From: Escarpia spicata
Lineage: Eukaryota > Annelida > Polychaeta > Sabellida > Siboglinidae
DNA length: 64,000 bases
NCBI GenBank assembly: GCA_963995525.1
Contig: OZ023213.1
Location: 39,575,989-39,639,988, forward strand
Direction of reading: 5' to 3'
A model generated the notes under the pieces. It made no database searches. It saw only the letters and a list, made by a program, of their open reading frames with translations, and was not told the DNA's origin. The position numbers were made by a program, and so were the translations under genes. Positions 1 to 10,301 of the stretch are shown one piece after another (position 1 is the stretch's first letter; every line of letters begins with the position of its first letter).

Positions 1-2056
1 CGATTTTATTTTTAAACATATTCACGCTACTAGCACCAACACAATCAGGAGATAATCTGTTCCATTCATTTACAGTCCTTTGTGAGAATGAGAACTTTCT
101 TATATCTAATCTACTCTGCTCCTTTACTAATGTAGCTTCATGTCCTCTGGTCCTTCTATCTTTCTTAACTGAGAAAAAAATGTTTCTATCAATATTTTCA
201 TAACCATTCAATATTTTAAACACTTCTATGTGATCTCCTCTCAATCTCCTGGTCTCTAGTGTTGTTAAACCACATTCTTTTAGGCGTATTTCGTAACTAA
301 GATCCCTCAGATTTGGTATCATTTTAGTCGCTCTCCTCTGTACTCTTTCTAGCATATCTATGTCCTTCTTGCGATATGGCCTCCATGCTTGTATACAATA
401 TTCTAAATGAGGCCTCACTATTGTTTTGTACAGCGGTACTATGAATTCTTTTTTCTTATACGCTATATTTCGACTAATTAATCCAAGGATTTGATTTCCC
501 TTTGATGCTGCAATTCCGCACTGCTCTGAAACCTTCATATCAGCACTAATGGTTAACCCTAAGTCCTTTTCTTTTACTGTAGTACTTAGAACAGTACCCC
601 CCATTTTATATTTTATATTTTACCTCTTCATTCCCATGACCTGTGTGGAGGCATTTACATTTCCCAAAATTGAACAGCATTTGCCACTTTTCAGACCATT
701 TGATCAACCTATCAAGATCATCTTGTAAATGCTGTCTGTCTCCATCACTTTTAATCCTTCTAAACACTTTTGTATCATCCGCAAATTTCAACACCTTGCT
801 TGTTATATCATCGTCCAAATCGTTGATATATATTAAGAATAATATAGGTCCTAGTACTGATCCCTGTGGTACCCCACTCAATACCGATTTCCAGTTTGAA
901 GCCTCCCCATCAACTACTACACGTTGTCTTCTGTCATTCAGCCATTTTTCTATCCAGTTTATTATACCATTTCCTATGCCATGGGCCTTTAGCTTAAGGA
1001 GTAATCTTTGATGTGGTACTTTGTCGAAAGCTTTTTGAAAATCTAAATAGATGATATCTACTGGTGATCCCTCATCTACCCACCTAGTGATGTCTTCCAA
1101 AAAAACATAACATATTTGTTAAGCATGACCTCGCTTTTAAAAACCCATGTTGAGATGGGTTTATCAAGTTATGTTTAACAAGAAAATCCACCATGTGATC
1201 TTTAATTAGTCTTTCTAATAATTTGCAAATCACTGATGTTAAACTCACTGGTCTATAGTTCTCTGACTTGTTTCTCGAACCTTTTTTAAATAACGGTATA
1301 ATGTTTGCCTCTTTCCATTCTAAAGGAACCACTCCCTCTTCTAATGACAAATTGAAAACTGTTGCAAGCGGTGCGCTAATTTGTTCTACAATTTCCAATA
1401 GTAGTTTGGGCGGAATCCCGTCCACTCCAGGTGATTTATTATCCTCCATAGCCCTTATTTTCTTAGCTACCATTTCCGAGGTTACAACTAACTGTCCTAA
1501 ATAGTCTGAATCTGCCCCCTTGAACTTAGCCTCTGGTACTGGCAGTGAACTAATATCTTCCCTGGTAAACACTGAACTAAAATACTCATTCAGGTCTTCT
1601 GCCATTAAGAATCCCTCTGATATTGTATTTCCAGCACTATCTTCTAGAGGACCGACCTTATTCTGAACTTTCTGTTTGCTTCGAATATACGCATAAAAAC
1701 TCTTACTGTCATGTTTTATATTACTAGCTAATTTTTTTTCATAGCTTCTCTTTGAATTTCTAATTTCAGCTGTAGCTTGATTAAGTGCTTCTTTATAAAC
1801 GTTGTAGTCTTCATCATTTCCAGTACATCTATATGACTTCCACATCATTTGTTTATACTTAATTTTTCTAATGGCTTCTTTCGATAAGTGTTTCTTTTTA
1901 GACCGTTTCCCTTGTTTTTTGAAAGGTACAAATTTATCGACTATGCACTTAATTTCACTATTTAAGATATTCCAGCATTCGGTTGCTGTCTTATTCTTCA
2001 GTGTGTTATTCCAGTCTATCTTTGCTAAATATTTCCTCATGTCCTTATAGTCAGGA
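1..2056 (-). mobile_element. LINE copy A, CR1/L2-like, 5'-truncated
   Basis: Minus-strand non-LTR retrotransposon whose 3' UTR lies left of the window. It aligns along its length with copies at 5800-8050 and 15157-18343, and is nearly identical to the latter. The 5' end stops abruptly near 2056, inside the linker before the reverse transcriptase; beyond this the sequence belongs to a different LINE, so A is a 5'-truncated insertion, which is usual for target-primed reverse transcription. The close match to copy C implies recent activity of the family. Family placement (CR1/L2 group of the Jockey superfamily) rests on the RT motifs and on the esterase-type ORF1 seen upstream in copy C; the exact clade is not resolved. 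Confidence 0.9.
606..2056 (-). pseudogene. Broken reverse transcriptase ORF of LINE copy A
   Basis: Encodes the linker and RT domain of the LINE. Visible RT landmarks in order are SPGVDGIPP, ENYRPVSLTSV, IYLDFQKAFDKVPH, SGVPQGSVLGP and KFADDTKVF, the last holding the catalytic Asp pair. The frame breaks twice: an extra A in the run near 1098-1104 splits the ORF between the palm and fingers, and a 7-bp insertion (an extra TATATTT) near 605-620 ends the frame after GNEEVKYKI. The C-terminal thumb region continues to position 1 in another frame. No working protein can come from this copy. Antisense ORFs here are shadows. Confidence 0.88.
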
Positions 2057-2963
2057 GTCATCCATGGAGCATGTGGCTTTTGGGACACATATTTATATCT
2101 CAGGGGTGCATGTTTATTAAGTAAATCTTTGAATACTTGACAGTACTGTCGACACAGATCTGATAGATGTTCTTTGGGTTTACTGATGAGGTCGGATTTA
2201 AAGATATCCGTCATTAATGCATCAATGTCAATCTTATGGATCGGTCGGTAAAACACGTTGTGTTTGGACTATACGGGAATTCTAGGAACTTTGAGATCAA
2301 CAATGACAGTGTGGTGTTCTGATAAACCATCTGAAGCAGCAGGTGTCTGAATATTGTTACAATCTGAACGGGTGATTAAGAGATCGAGCCAGTGGCCAGG
2401 TATGTGTGTTGAGAAGGTAACGTGTTGTTTCATGTCATAGGATGCCAGAATTTCATTAAATGTACTTGTTGTTGATGACGGTCCGGATGAAGATTGAAAT
2501 CACCGAGTATATAACATTCTGAATAAATAGTTGCCAGACTTTCAAGTAGATCTGAACGTGGGCGATGATGGAAGGTGAAACTGGAAGGAGAAATGTCAGC
2601 AATGCATGCAGCTGTTTCATGTGGTCTGAACAAGGTCTCAGTGACAGCAATGATGTATATTGTCTTGAAAGTTAATAAATCGGTAAGCGAGGCTGTTTTG
2701 TCTCGAATAGATCGAACGTTAGTGGTGGCCACTCGAATGTTGCGCCTGATAGCAGGTCCTGGATTAAGACTGACATTTCCTGCTAGTAGTAAGATAATTG
2801 CCAATTTAAATGTTGGCTTAGAGCGGGGGATTGGCAGTAACTTTCTATTAAAGCAAAGATTAAGACATAGCAAACTGTGTAGATATGACAAGGAATCTTG
2901 TGTTCTCGTGTCCTGAGAAACTGTTGAAATGACAGCCGACCGTTGGGGACTAAGTAAAATCAT
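2057..2963 (-). pseudogene. Older LINE fragment: 2A-like motif plus AP endonuclease
   Basis: Remnant of a second LINE family, interrupted by copy A at 2056. An ORF from 2963 starts with about 60 variable residues, then a 2A-like motif GNVSLNPGP (2754-2780), then the start of an apurinic-type endonuclease (ATTNVRSIRDKTASL, with the motif-I Asn) and GDFNLHPD. The middle of the endonuclease is missing: the sequence jumps from HHRPRSDLL to YSECYILGDFN, so an internal deletion is likely. After a frameshift near 2430 the C-terminal endonuclease resumes (HWLDLLITRS, DGLSEHHTVIVDLK), then after a stop near 2260 the linker (YRPIHKIDIDALM, KHAPLRYK, PHAPWMTPD). Known 2A-bearing LINEs occur in sea urchin, lancelet and molluscs. 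Confidence 0.82.
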
Positions 2964-2969
2964 GACCTC

Positions 2970-3990
2970 TCGAAGCAGCAGAACAGGATAAAAATAAAAC
3001 GACAGTGTACTTTCCTAAAAATTGTGAAGTATAAATAATGTATCATAAAAATAATAAATAATTGAGAATAATAAAATATTCTAAAACGGTATAATTGTAC
3101 TAAACATAATGTAAATGTATAGGTTATAAAAAGTGGGTTGGCGATAGTCAGTAACAATATTACAGGTCGTATGATTGTCCGCGCTCAGCAGGCCAGCTAA
3201 GTTCGTCCACTCTACGTTGCTCCAGTTCACTCAGGTGTGTCAGTGAGTACCTTGCTATAGACAGTGGTGGATATGTCTGCGAGTAATCTTCGTGCATTAA
3301 TGGCATCGAGGCTGAAAGCTTCCCAGAGAAGTCGAGATGGAGTTCGATTGAACAGGTCTGCCAGGGAGCTAAGTATAAAGCATTGTCAGCACTTTAAAGG
3401 ATTGGAAACCGCGCTATGTCAGAACTTATCTTTTTACCTTTACACCCTCGTATGGTTAGAAAAAATCCGACTATCAGAGGGAACAACAGTATTTACAATT
3501 CCAACCATCGGATGGACTAATTCAAGTCAACTCCAAACGTCACAGCGACTATTTTAGGGACAACCTTAATTCAACTCCGACCATCACGATGAACAGTCTT
3601 ATTTAGCAACGCCGTCTCAATCATATATCCCCCTTTTTACATATTTACCCCATAACTTGCACATAATTGAATCACTCTGTTGTTGAAACCATGCAACCCA
3701 TGCCCACTCAGTTGTCTGTGTTACTCCGAATTCCTCTTCATTTCAGACAATGTTTAAACACATTCTGAGCAAGACGTCACTCTACTATTAATATAACTGT
3801 GTATTGTTCCCTTGCCGAACAAAGTATGATGTTTTTCACAACAATGCTTAAGCTCTGTAATGTGAAATGTCAGGTTAAATTTATATAGTATTATTACATT
3901 AACATGAATCAACCTATCAATATAACTAACAATATAGCAGTAACAGTACCTAAAATCTCACAAAATAGCAACCCTGCAATTTCTGCCATC
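2970..3990. other. No recognisable gene
   Basis: About 1 kb of AT-rich sequence. A 97-codon plus-strand ORF at 3264-3557 has no domain I recognise and lacks convincing splice signals. I see no tandem repeat or RNA gene here. Confidence 0.5.
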
Positions 3991-4187
3991 TAGCCTACAC
4001 CCTAGCGAAAACGCTGTCTTGTCGTAGTCACAGAACATTTTATTACAAATATATGGCTGTCGCACAACACAAACACCAGGTGTTTTACTCGGCGCTTTTT
4101 ACACCATGCAACAGCGCGCAAACACAAAACTGTACACACAGTCACACTCAGCTGGGTAGAAACGGGTAGAAAGGATACACGACTTAC

Positions 4188-4328
4188 CTTGCATTCCGCA
4201 CCGTTGGTTGGATCTTCAAACGGCAGCTTCAAGAATTGGGCAGTACATTTATTCACGTCACATAGTTCACATTCAGGTGCAGCTGGATAGAATGACACTC
4301 GTATCTCAACTAAATGCCTAATCACCAT
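4188..4328 (-). CDS. Candidate first coding exon, gene unidentified
   Basis: An ATG at 4328 (context GCGGATGG) opens 47 codons that end exactly at a strong splice donor (AAG then GTAAGTCG at 4188/4187), phase 0. The peptide contains RVSFYPAAPECELCD, then TAQFLKLPFEDPTNG, with Cys-Glu-Leu-Cys and two further Cys. I do not recognise the family with confidence. The pattern 'RVxF-P ... FL ... TN..C' recalls the N-terminus of mitochondrial ribosomal protein mL53, but that is a weak guess. No downstream exon can be recognised in 2970-4180. It may be a real gene disrupted by the LINE cluster to the left, a distant-intron first exon, or a chance ORF. Confidence 0.35.
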
Positions 4329-4487
4329 CCGCTGATTCGGTCACGCAGTCAACTGCCGCGTTTTATCCTGTTGCTCTGGATGTAAACGGTCTATCATGTG
4401 ACTAAATTACTTTCCCGTGACTCTACATCACGTTGCTCACATGACTCTCTATGATGCATCATTTCACTAATTTACTAGTAATTGTTT

Positions 4488-4615
4488 GCCACCGGTTGTG
4501 CATACAATAATTGTATTAAAAATTACGTTAATGAAATATTACTGTGTTTTAAAAAAGGCAATGCCCACTTGACAATTAGTGCTCGTCCATACGTGACAAA
4601 TAGCGGTCGGTATCC
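4488..4615. mobile_element. Solo LTR fragment of the gypsy family
   Basis: About 128 bp beginning GCCACCGGTTGTGCATA matches 23432-23565, which lies directly upstream of the gypsy gag remnant, at roughly 90% by eye. The shared block includes the run around 'AAAAAAGGCAATGCCCA' and 'CGTCCATACGTGACA'. Only the LTR-like part is present here, with no gag or pol beside it, so this is a solo or fragmentary LTR. Confidence 0.7.
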
Positions 4616-4632
4616 TCCTCGTATCCTGCATA

Positions 4633-5165
4633 ATCTGGTGTGAGAAGCTGTGCACGGAAACGAAGACTATCACCCTGTATGGCAACGATAAACCTTGGTT
4701 CACTAGGGACATCAAGCAGAAACTGGCGGAGAAGAACGCGTCATTCATCAGCGGCAGCAGGGAAGAATTCAGGAGAGCTAAGTGCGATGCGCAGAAGGCG
4801 GTCAAGAAGGCCAAGTTCATATACAAACGCAAACTTGAGGACCAGTTCGCTTCCAACAACACCAGATCTGTCTAGCAATGCCTGCAGCAGATTACGCAGT
4901 ACAAGGAACGCGCAGCGGCCATCAAGAGCAGTGACCCCTCATTCCCTGCTCAGCTGAACGACCTTTTACAGCAGATCTGACAAGCTTAACTATTCGCCAG
5001 AGCAGCGCCCACTTCCAGCAGGTACCTCTCTGTCGCCGCCCTATATAGTCCAGGAAGCTGATGTAAGGAACTTGTTCAGGAGACAGTGCACGAGGAAGGC
5101 TTTGGGTCCAGACAACATCTCTACATCTACCTTGAAGAACTGCGCCGATTGTATCCGTAAATCAG
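4633..5165 (+). pseudogene. LINE fragment: linker and start of reverse transcriptase
   Basis: Plus-strand remnant of a third LINE family. Reading from 4633 gives WCEKLCTETKTITLYGND, KPWFTRDIKQKLAEKNA, EEFRRAKCDAQKAVKKAK and YKRKLEDQF, the usual linker before the RT of Jockey-superfamily LINEs. An in-frame TAG at about 4873 replaces a likely Trp codon; translation then continues through QCLQQITQYKERAAAIK to a TGA near 4978. After a shift, RRQCTRKALGPDNIST matches RT motif 1 (the 'KA-GPDNI' block). The copy ends in ACTAAAAGAG near 5185. It is truncated before the catalytic motifs. GC content is higher than in the flanks. Confidence 0.75.
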
Positions 5166-5292
5166 TTTAAAAAGAAACTAAAAGAGTTATTACTGTTTAA
5201 ATATCTTTTAACTCTTGAAATGTCTTATTTTATATTATACTCATAACCTACCATAATTTGTCATGAGTGATTAACTTGTTATCATAGAGCAC

Positions 5293-5520
5293 TTACCAAT
5301 CTAATATTGGAAGGACTGCTGACATAACAATGAGCGTTTCATTGTTGTACAAATCTCTAACCTTCTCGGCAAGTTGAACATACTGATCCATTATGTGTTC
5401 CCATTGCAGTCCCACTCTTTCCTCAAAAACATAATCGGCCAAACTGTTTGTGCCAGCATGCACAACCACGGCGTGTGGGTTGCCCTTGATCCAACTAGCA
5501 GGGCAAATGTCATTACTCAA
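5293..5520 (-). pseudogene. SGNH-hydrolase fragment from a LINE ORF1
   Basis: 75 codons containing NPHAVVVHAGTNSLADYV and TLIVMSAVLPILDW. The block 'HAGTNSL' matches the G-T-N block III of SGNH/GDSL esterases, and '(I)VMSAVLP' the strand after it. CR1- and L2-type LINEs often encode such an esterase domain in ORF1, and related pieces occur at 18140-18364 and 32328-32518. Only the central part of the domain is present: neither the catalytic Ser block I nor the Asp-x-x-His block V is seen. It may alternatively derive from a host esterase, but the LINE context argues otherwise. Confidence 0.6.
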
Positions 5521-5799
5521 TGCTGTTATGGAGCCCCTCTTTTGACAAAGGAACTAAATTCCACACAACCAAGATTTGCGTCCACAAAATGTGTAAGTAT
5601 TTAAAAAATTAATCAGAATCCACGTGCACTTGAAGAGCCATGGCAGCAGTGATGTTAACAACACAAACAATTCATTGAGGAAATGTCCACCAAACATTAT
5701 CTATGCCTTTAAATACCTACATGCTCACCTCTACAGGTTAATTGTAGTACAATGTGTTCCATTAAAATGAGTCAGAAGTGCTGCATCAAAGGCACACCT

Positions 5800-8050
5800 T
5801 AACAAGCATATTTAACAAGTTGCCACCCAGAGAATTAACTCTAGGTAGCAGGTGGACAAGGAAGCCCTTGGCTTATCGAGAGTCCGACCTTTTTATCTAT
5901 GTGTATCCCGCCCGCCTGAGGTATGTGTCGATTTTATTTTTAAACATATTCACGCTAATAGCACCCACACAATCAGCAGGTAATCTGTTCCATTCATTTA
6001 CAGTCCTTTGTGAAAATGAAAACTTTCTTATATCCAATCTACTCTGCTCCTTTGCTAATGCAAGATCATGTCCTCTAGTCCTTCTATCTTTCTTAACTGA
6101 GAAAAACATATTTCTATCAATATTTTCATAACCCTTCAATATTTTAAACACTTCTATCTGATCTCCTCTCAATCTCCTGGTCTCTAGTGTTGTTAAACCG
6201 CATTTTTTTAGGCGTATTTCATAACTAAGATCCCTCAGATTTGGTATCATTTTAGTTGCTCTCCTCTGCACTCTTTCTAGCATATCTATGTCCTTCCTGC
6301 GATATGGCCTCCACGCTTGAATACAATATTCTAAATGAGGCCTAACTATTGTTTTGTACAGCGGTATTATTAGCTCTTTTTCCTTATACATTATGTTTCG
6401 CCTAATTAATCCAAGGATTTGATTTCCCTTTGAAGTTGCAATTCCGCACTGCTCTGAAATCTTCATATCAGCACTAACGGTTAACCCTAAGTCCTTTTCT
6501 TTTACAGTAGTACTTAGTACAGTACCCCCCATTGTATATTCTACCTCTTCGTTCCCATGTCCTATGTGGAGGCATTTACATTTCCCAAAATTGAACATCA
6601 TTTGCCACTTTTCAGACCATTTGATCAACCTGTCAAGATCATCTTGTAAATGCTGTCTATCTCCATCACTTTTAATCCTTCTAAACACTTTTGTATCATC
6701 CGCAAATGTCAACACCTTGCTTGTTATTTCATCATCCAAATCGTTGATGTATATTAAGAATAATATAGGACCTAATACTGATCCCTGTGGTACCCCACTC
6801 AATACCGATTTCCAGCTTGAAGCCTCCCCATCAACTACTACACGTTGTCTTCTGTCAATCAGCCATTGTTCTATCCAGTTTATTATACCATTTCCTATGC
6901 CATGGGCCTTTAGTTTAAGCAGTAATCTTTGATGTGGTACTTTGTCAAAAGCTTTTTGAAAATCTAAGTAGACGATATCTACTGGTGATCCCTCATCTAC
7001 CCACTTAGTGATGTCTTCCAAAAAACATAACATATTTGTTAAGCATGACCTCGCTTTAAAAAAACCATGTTGAGATGGGTTTATCAAGTTTTGTTTAACA
7101 AGAAAATCCACCATGTGATCTTTAATTAGTCTTTCTAATAATTTACAAATCACTGATGTTAAACTCACTGGTCTATAGTTCTCTGACTTGTTTCTCGAAC
7201 CTTTTTTGAATAACGGTATAATGTTTGCTTCTTTCCATTCTAAAGGAACCACTCCCTCTTCTAATGACAAGTTGAAAACTGTTGCAAGTGGTATGCTAAT
7301 TTGTTCTACAATTTCCAATAGTAGTTTGGGTGGAATACCATTCACTCCAGGTGATTTATTCTCCTTCATAGCCCTTATTTTCTTAGCTACCATTTCCGGG
7401 GTTACAATTAATTGTCCTAAATAGTCTGAATCTGCCTCCTTGAACTTAGCCTCTGGTATTGGCAGTGAACTAATATCTTCCCTGGTAAACACTGAACTAA
7501 AGTACTCATTCAGGTCTTCTGCCATTATGAATCCCTCTGATATTATATTTCCAACACTATCTTCTAGAGGACCGACCTTATCTTGAACTTTCTGTTTGCT
7601 TCGAACATACGCATAAAAACTCTTGCTGTCATGTTTTATATTAATAGCTAATTGTTGTTCATAGCTTCTCTTTGAATTTCTAATTTCAGCTGTAGCTTGG
7701 TTAAGTGCTTCTTTATAATTGTTGTAGTCTTCATCATTTCCAGTACATCTATATGACTTCCACATCATTTGTTTATACTTAATTTTTCTAATGGCTTCTT
7801 TCGATAAGTGTTTCTTTTTGGACCGTTTTCCTTGTTTTTTGAAGGGTACAAATTTATCGATTATGCACTTAATTTCACTCTTTAATATATTCCAGCATTC
7901 TGTTGCCGTCTTATTTTTCAGTGGCTTATTCCAGTCTATCTTTGCTAAATATTTCCTCATGTCCTTATACCTTCCTTTGTGGAAATTTCTCCTATACTGC
8001 TTTTTGCTATTCCTTTCTGATTGTACTTTGATGGTAAGTTTTACCTCTAC
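5800..8050 (-). mobile_element. LINE copy B, CR1/L2-like, 5'-truncated
   Basis: Second copy of the LINE family, minus strand. Its 3' UTR (5800-5896) ends in the family's AACAAG-rich tail (TTAACAAG units near 5800-5822). The 5' end is truncated within the C-terminus of the endonuclease (TIKVQSERN) near 8050. It has diverged about 5-8% from A and C by eye, yet its RT frame is open throughout. Confidence 0.92.
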
Positions 8051-8104
8051 TAGAAAGCTGTTGTTTGTAGTAACTTGCAAAACACCAGTAGACACAAGTA
8101 GCAA
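5897..8104 (-). CDS. Reverse transcriptase of LINE copy B, frame intact
   Basis: Open for 735 codons. About the first 20 residues come from flanking DNA and the LINE part begins near 8050, so the ATG at 8104 is accidental. Order: endonuclease C-terminus (TIKVQSERNSK), basic linker (KKQGKRSKKKH), fingers (GVNGIPPKLL), palm (IVYLDFQKAFDKVP, SGVPQGSVLGPILF, TFADDTKVF), then thumb and a C-terminal region (RRKDIDMLERVQRRATKM, FSQRTVNEWNRLP) before the stop at 5897. The catalytic aspartates are in YLDF and FADD. It lacks the endonuclease and ORF1 and so is not autonomous. It is the only copy here with an unbroken RT; it could in principle be expressed, but the sequence shows no promoter. Confidence 0.88.
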   Translation of the reverse strand: MLLVSTGVLQVTTNNSFLVEVKLTIKVQSERNSKKQYRRNFHKGRYKDMRKYLAKIDWNKPLKNKTATECWNILKSEIKCIIDKFVPFKKQGKRSKKKHLSKEAIRKIKYKQMMWKSYRCTGNDEDYNNYKEALNQATAEIRNSKRSYEQQLAINIKHDSKSFYAYVRSKQKVQDKVGPLEDSVGNIISEGFIMAEDLNEYFSSVFTREDISSLPIPEAKFKEADSDYLGQLIVTPEMVAKKIRAMKENKSPGVNGIPPKLLLEIVEQISIPLATVFNLSLEEGVVPLEWKEANIIPLFKKGSRNKSENYRPVSLTSVICKLLERLIKDHMVDFLVKQNLINPSQHGFFKARSCLTNMLCFLEDITKWVDEGSPVDIVYLDFQKAFDKVPHQRLLLKLKAHGIGNGIINWIEQWLIDRRQRVVVDGEASSWKSVLSGVPQGSVLGPILFLIYINDLDDEITSKVLTFADDTKVFRRIKSDGDRQHLQDDLDRLIKWSEKWQMMFNFGKCKCLHIGHGNEEVEYTMGGTVLSTTVKEKDLGLTVSADMKISEQCGIATSKGNQILGLIRRNIMYKEKELIIPLYKTIVRPHLEYCIQAWRPYRRKDIDMLERVQRRATKMIPNLRDLSYEIRLKKCGLTTLETRRLRGDQIEVFKILKGYENIDRNMFFSVKKDRRTRGHDLALAKEQSRLDIRKFSFSQRTVNEWNRLPADCVGAISVNMFKNKIDTYLRRAGYT

Positions 8105-8159
8105 TCAAAGCATGTGGAATATCTACTCAACTGCTCAGCTAACAATGGATCAATGAACA

Positions 8160-9540
8160 AATGATTGTTACAAATTCTTACTCCACTTTTCCTTCATTGT
8201 TAGTTTCTTATAAAGTTATATTCCGTATAAAATAGGCTGATAAAAGTGTATATACAGCCCTCTGGTTAACTTTTTTGTCTAGGAGCCAAGTGGCTCCTAC
8301 CTATATTTTTGAGCTAAATTTAAAAAGTAAAAGCCAAGAAAATATGTGTGCATATGTGTGTAATTGTGCTTTCAGCACAAATTTAATCCAAATTACATAT
8401 CATTGAAAATAAATTGTTTTGTATGGCTTAAATACAATATTAACATGGCTACCTTACTAGGATCATGTAGCTTTTGAAATATGAAATTGGATTTACAATC
8501 TAATTAAACTATATCACACATGTTAAAAATAAAACTTTATTGTCAATATGTTTTAGATTTGCTTCAAGATGTAGTTGTTCCAGATTTGAGCATGCACTGT
8601 GTTTAAATGCAGGGGATTGAAGTGTAAGTGGTTGTATTATTTAAATAACATGACATGGAACTTGACAATGTTGGTGAAATGTAAGCTATCTCTTAATTTT
8701 TTCTTATCTATTCTAATATTCGTTACCCCTTATTTAAGTGTTATGGCAAGTTCGATTCTTGTTGGTGTTCTGAATAACATGCCTGGTTGGGCACACTTAA
8801 TAATTGGGCACAACTGATAATTAGTACATTCGCTGAAGACATCCTTATTTTTAACAAACGTAGGTAAAATATACCACAATACAACACTTAAAATTATTTA
8901 AGATGAATCATTATTAACCTGACCTTTTCCATCAAAAATATCATATATTCGTTTTTTCTTGGCACAATCTTTTATGGAAACTGGAAAAACTGTTGTATTC
9001 TTCAATGAAATATTTGGATATACAGCTCTCGTCAGGTCTATGGTCATGTTTATTATCGTTTTTCAACCATGGTGATACAGTAGGAAGCAATAGAGATGTT
9101 GACATCACACCAGAGTGATAGCGGGGTCCAAGCAGATAACCAACTTGTTTTCACGAGCAGAAGTATGCATGTTCAGATGTAAGTAAAGAAATGGTAATAT
9201 TAGTAATTAATTGTGTCTATGTTTTAGACGTTACCATGTCACCTACTAAATATAACTTAGATAAAAGGTACGTTCTTATATAGCACTGTATCTGCTGCTT
9301 GCACATGCGCTCCTTCACTGACCTATTAAGAGTCAGACATTCTAACCTTAGTGTAGTATAGTCCAGGAGTAAGTATCACTGTACGTATAGTGGAGAAAGA
9401 TGAGAGGGAGAGAAAGTGGAATTTTTAAAGGGACGGCTCCCATGCTAGCAACATTATATTCCCATAACCTATTATCTTAATTATCATACTATAAAATATA
9501 GCTTATTAATTTGGTTTACTCATTTATATATTTTTATTAT
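8160..9540. other. AT-rich gap without recognised genes
   Basis: Nothing in this stretch looks coding on either strand beyond chance ORFs. A 72-codon plus ORF at 8599-8817 is hydrophobic and isolated and shows no domain. No tRNA-like B box or clear tandem repeat was seen. Confidence 0.55.
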
Positions 9541-9547
9541 TATTTTT

Positions 9548-9606
9548 AAACATAATAATAATAAACTTTATTTACACACCATCAAATCCGGGACTAATGA
9601 CCCTTC
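9548..9606 (+). repeat. Dispersed repeat end with (TAA)n
   Basis: About 55 bp, ATAATAATAATAAACTTTA followed by TTTACACACCATCAAATCC and GGGACTAATG, reappear in reverse orientation at 49914-49968 with two or three differences. A TAA microsatellite tail joined to a conserved block suggests the 3' end of a SINE or LINE family. Confidence 0.65.
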
Positions 9607-9667
9607 CATTCCTATTTGTATGCATTGTCCAGTTGTACATGTACTATGGGTTTTTATAGGATCCAAG

Positions 9668-10039
9668 AGCCACTGCTCTGGGTGGCATGCTGTCAAGACA
9701 GTGTGTAGTCAGGCTGGGGTGTCCCTAACAGCCACTGCTCTGGGTGGCATGCTGTCAAGACAGTGTGTAGTCAGGCTGGGGTGTCCCTAACAGCCACTGC
9801 TCTGGGTGGCATGCTGTCAAGACAGTGTGTAGTCAGGCTGGGGTGTCCCTAACAGCCACTGCTCTGGGTGGCATGCTGTCAAGACAGTGTGTAGTCAGGC
9901 TGGGGTGTCCCTAACAGCCACTGCTCTGGGTGGCATGCTGTCAAGACAGTGTGTAGTCAGGCTGGGGTGTCCCTAACAGCCACTGCTCTGGGTGGCATGC
10001 TGTCAAGACAGTGTGTAGTCAGGCTGGGGTGTCCCTAAC
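9668..10039. repeat. 62-bp minisatellite, 6 copies
   Basis: Six near-identical 62-bp units, each starting AGCCACTGCTCTGGGTGGCA and ending GGGGTGTCCCTAAC, with starts at 9668 and 9730 and then every 62 bp up to the boundary at 10040. The array runs directly into the recombinase-like coding segment at 10011-10301, whose first codons lie within the last unit. The copies look identical by eye, which implies recent expansion. Confidence 0.95.
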
Positions 10040-10301
10040 AGCTACTGGGATCCGCCACCGCATCTGGACACTATATGCAGCGTTGCATATATCAAAGGAT
10101 GACAGGGAGTGTTTCTACAAGCATATGGGACATGCCGAGGCAGTAAACCGCGATAATTATCAGTGTCCAGCTGGTATTCAGGAGATCCGGGTTATGGGGC
10201 GGATGTTGGCACATCTGGATTCTGGTAATTATCAAAATAAGTTTTATAATGAATATAAAAAATGCACATTATTAAAAAACAGTATTTATCTTAGACATTG
10301 A
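10011..10301 (+). pseudogene. Tyrosine-recombinase-like C-terminal fragment
   Basis: The last 90 or so codons read VSLTATGIRHRIWTLYAAL, then ISKDDRECFYKHMGHAEAVN, then RDNYQCPAG and MGRMLAHLDSGNYQ. This fits the end of a tyrosine-recombinase domain: RHR as the arginine-II box, 'HMGH' as the second His/Trp position, and NY as the candidate nucleophile Tyr. Such standalone recombinase-like proteins are common multi-copy families in marine invertebrates and fish, and are related to Crypton-type elements. The N-terminal half, with the arginine-I box, is not visible upstream, where the 62-bp array lies. The start codon is not meaningful. It may be an exon or a truncated transposon. Confidence 0.5.

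Noticed and set aside
643..1011. Plus-strand ORFs opposite LINE copies (also at 6564-6932, 15929-16297, 1268-1504, 7188-7424, 16553-16789, 26098-26334)
   Set aside because: They recur at the same place in each LINE copy and are antisense shadows of the RT frame.
4188..4328. Naming the exon as mitochondrial ribosomal protein mL53
   Set aside because: Only a loose pattern over about 25 residues; no second exon with the rest of the domain.
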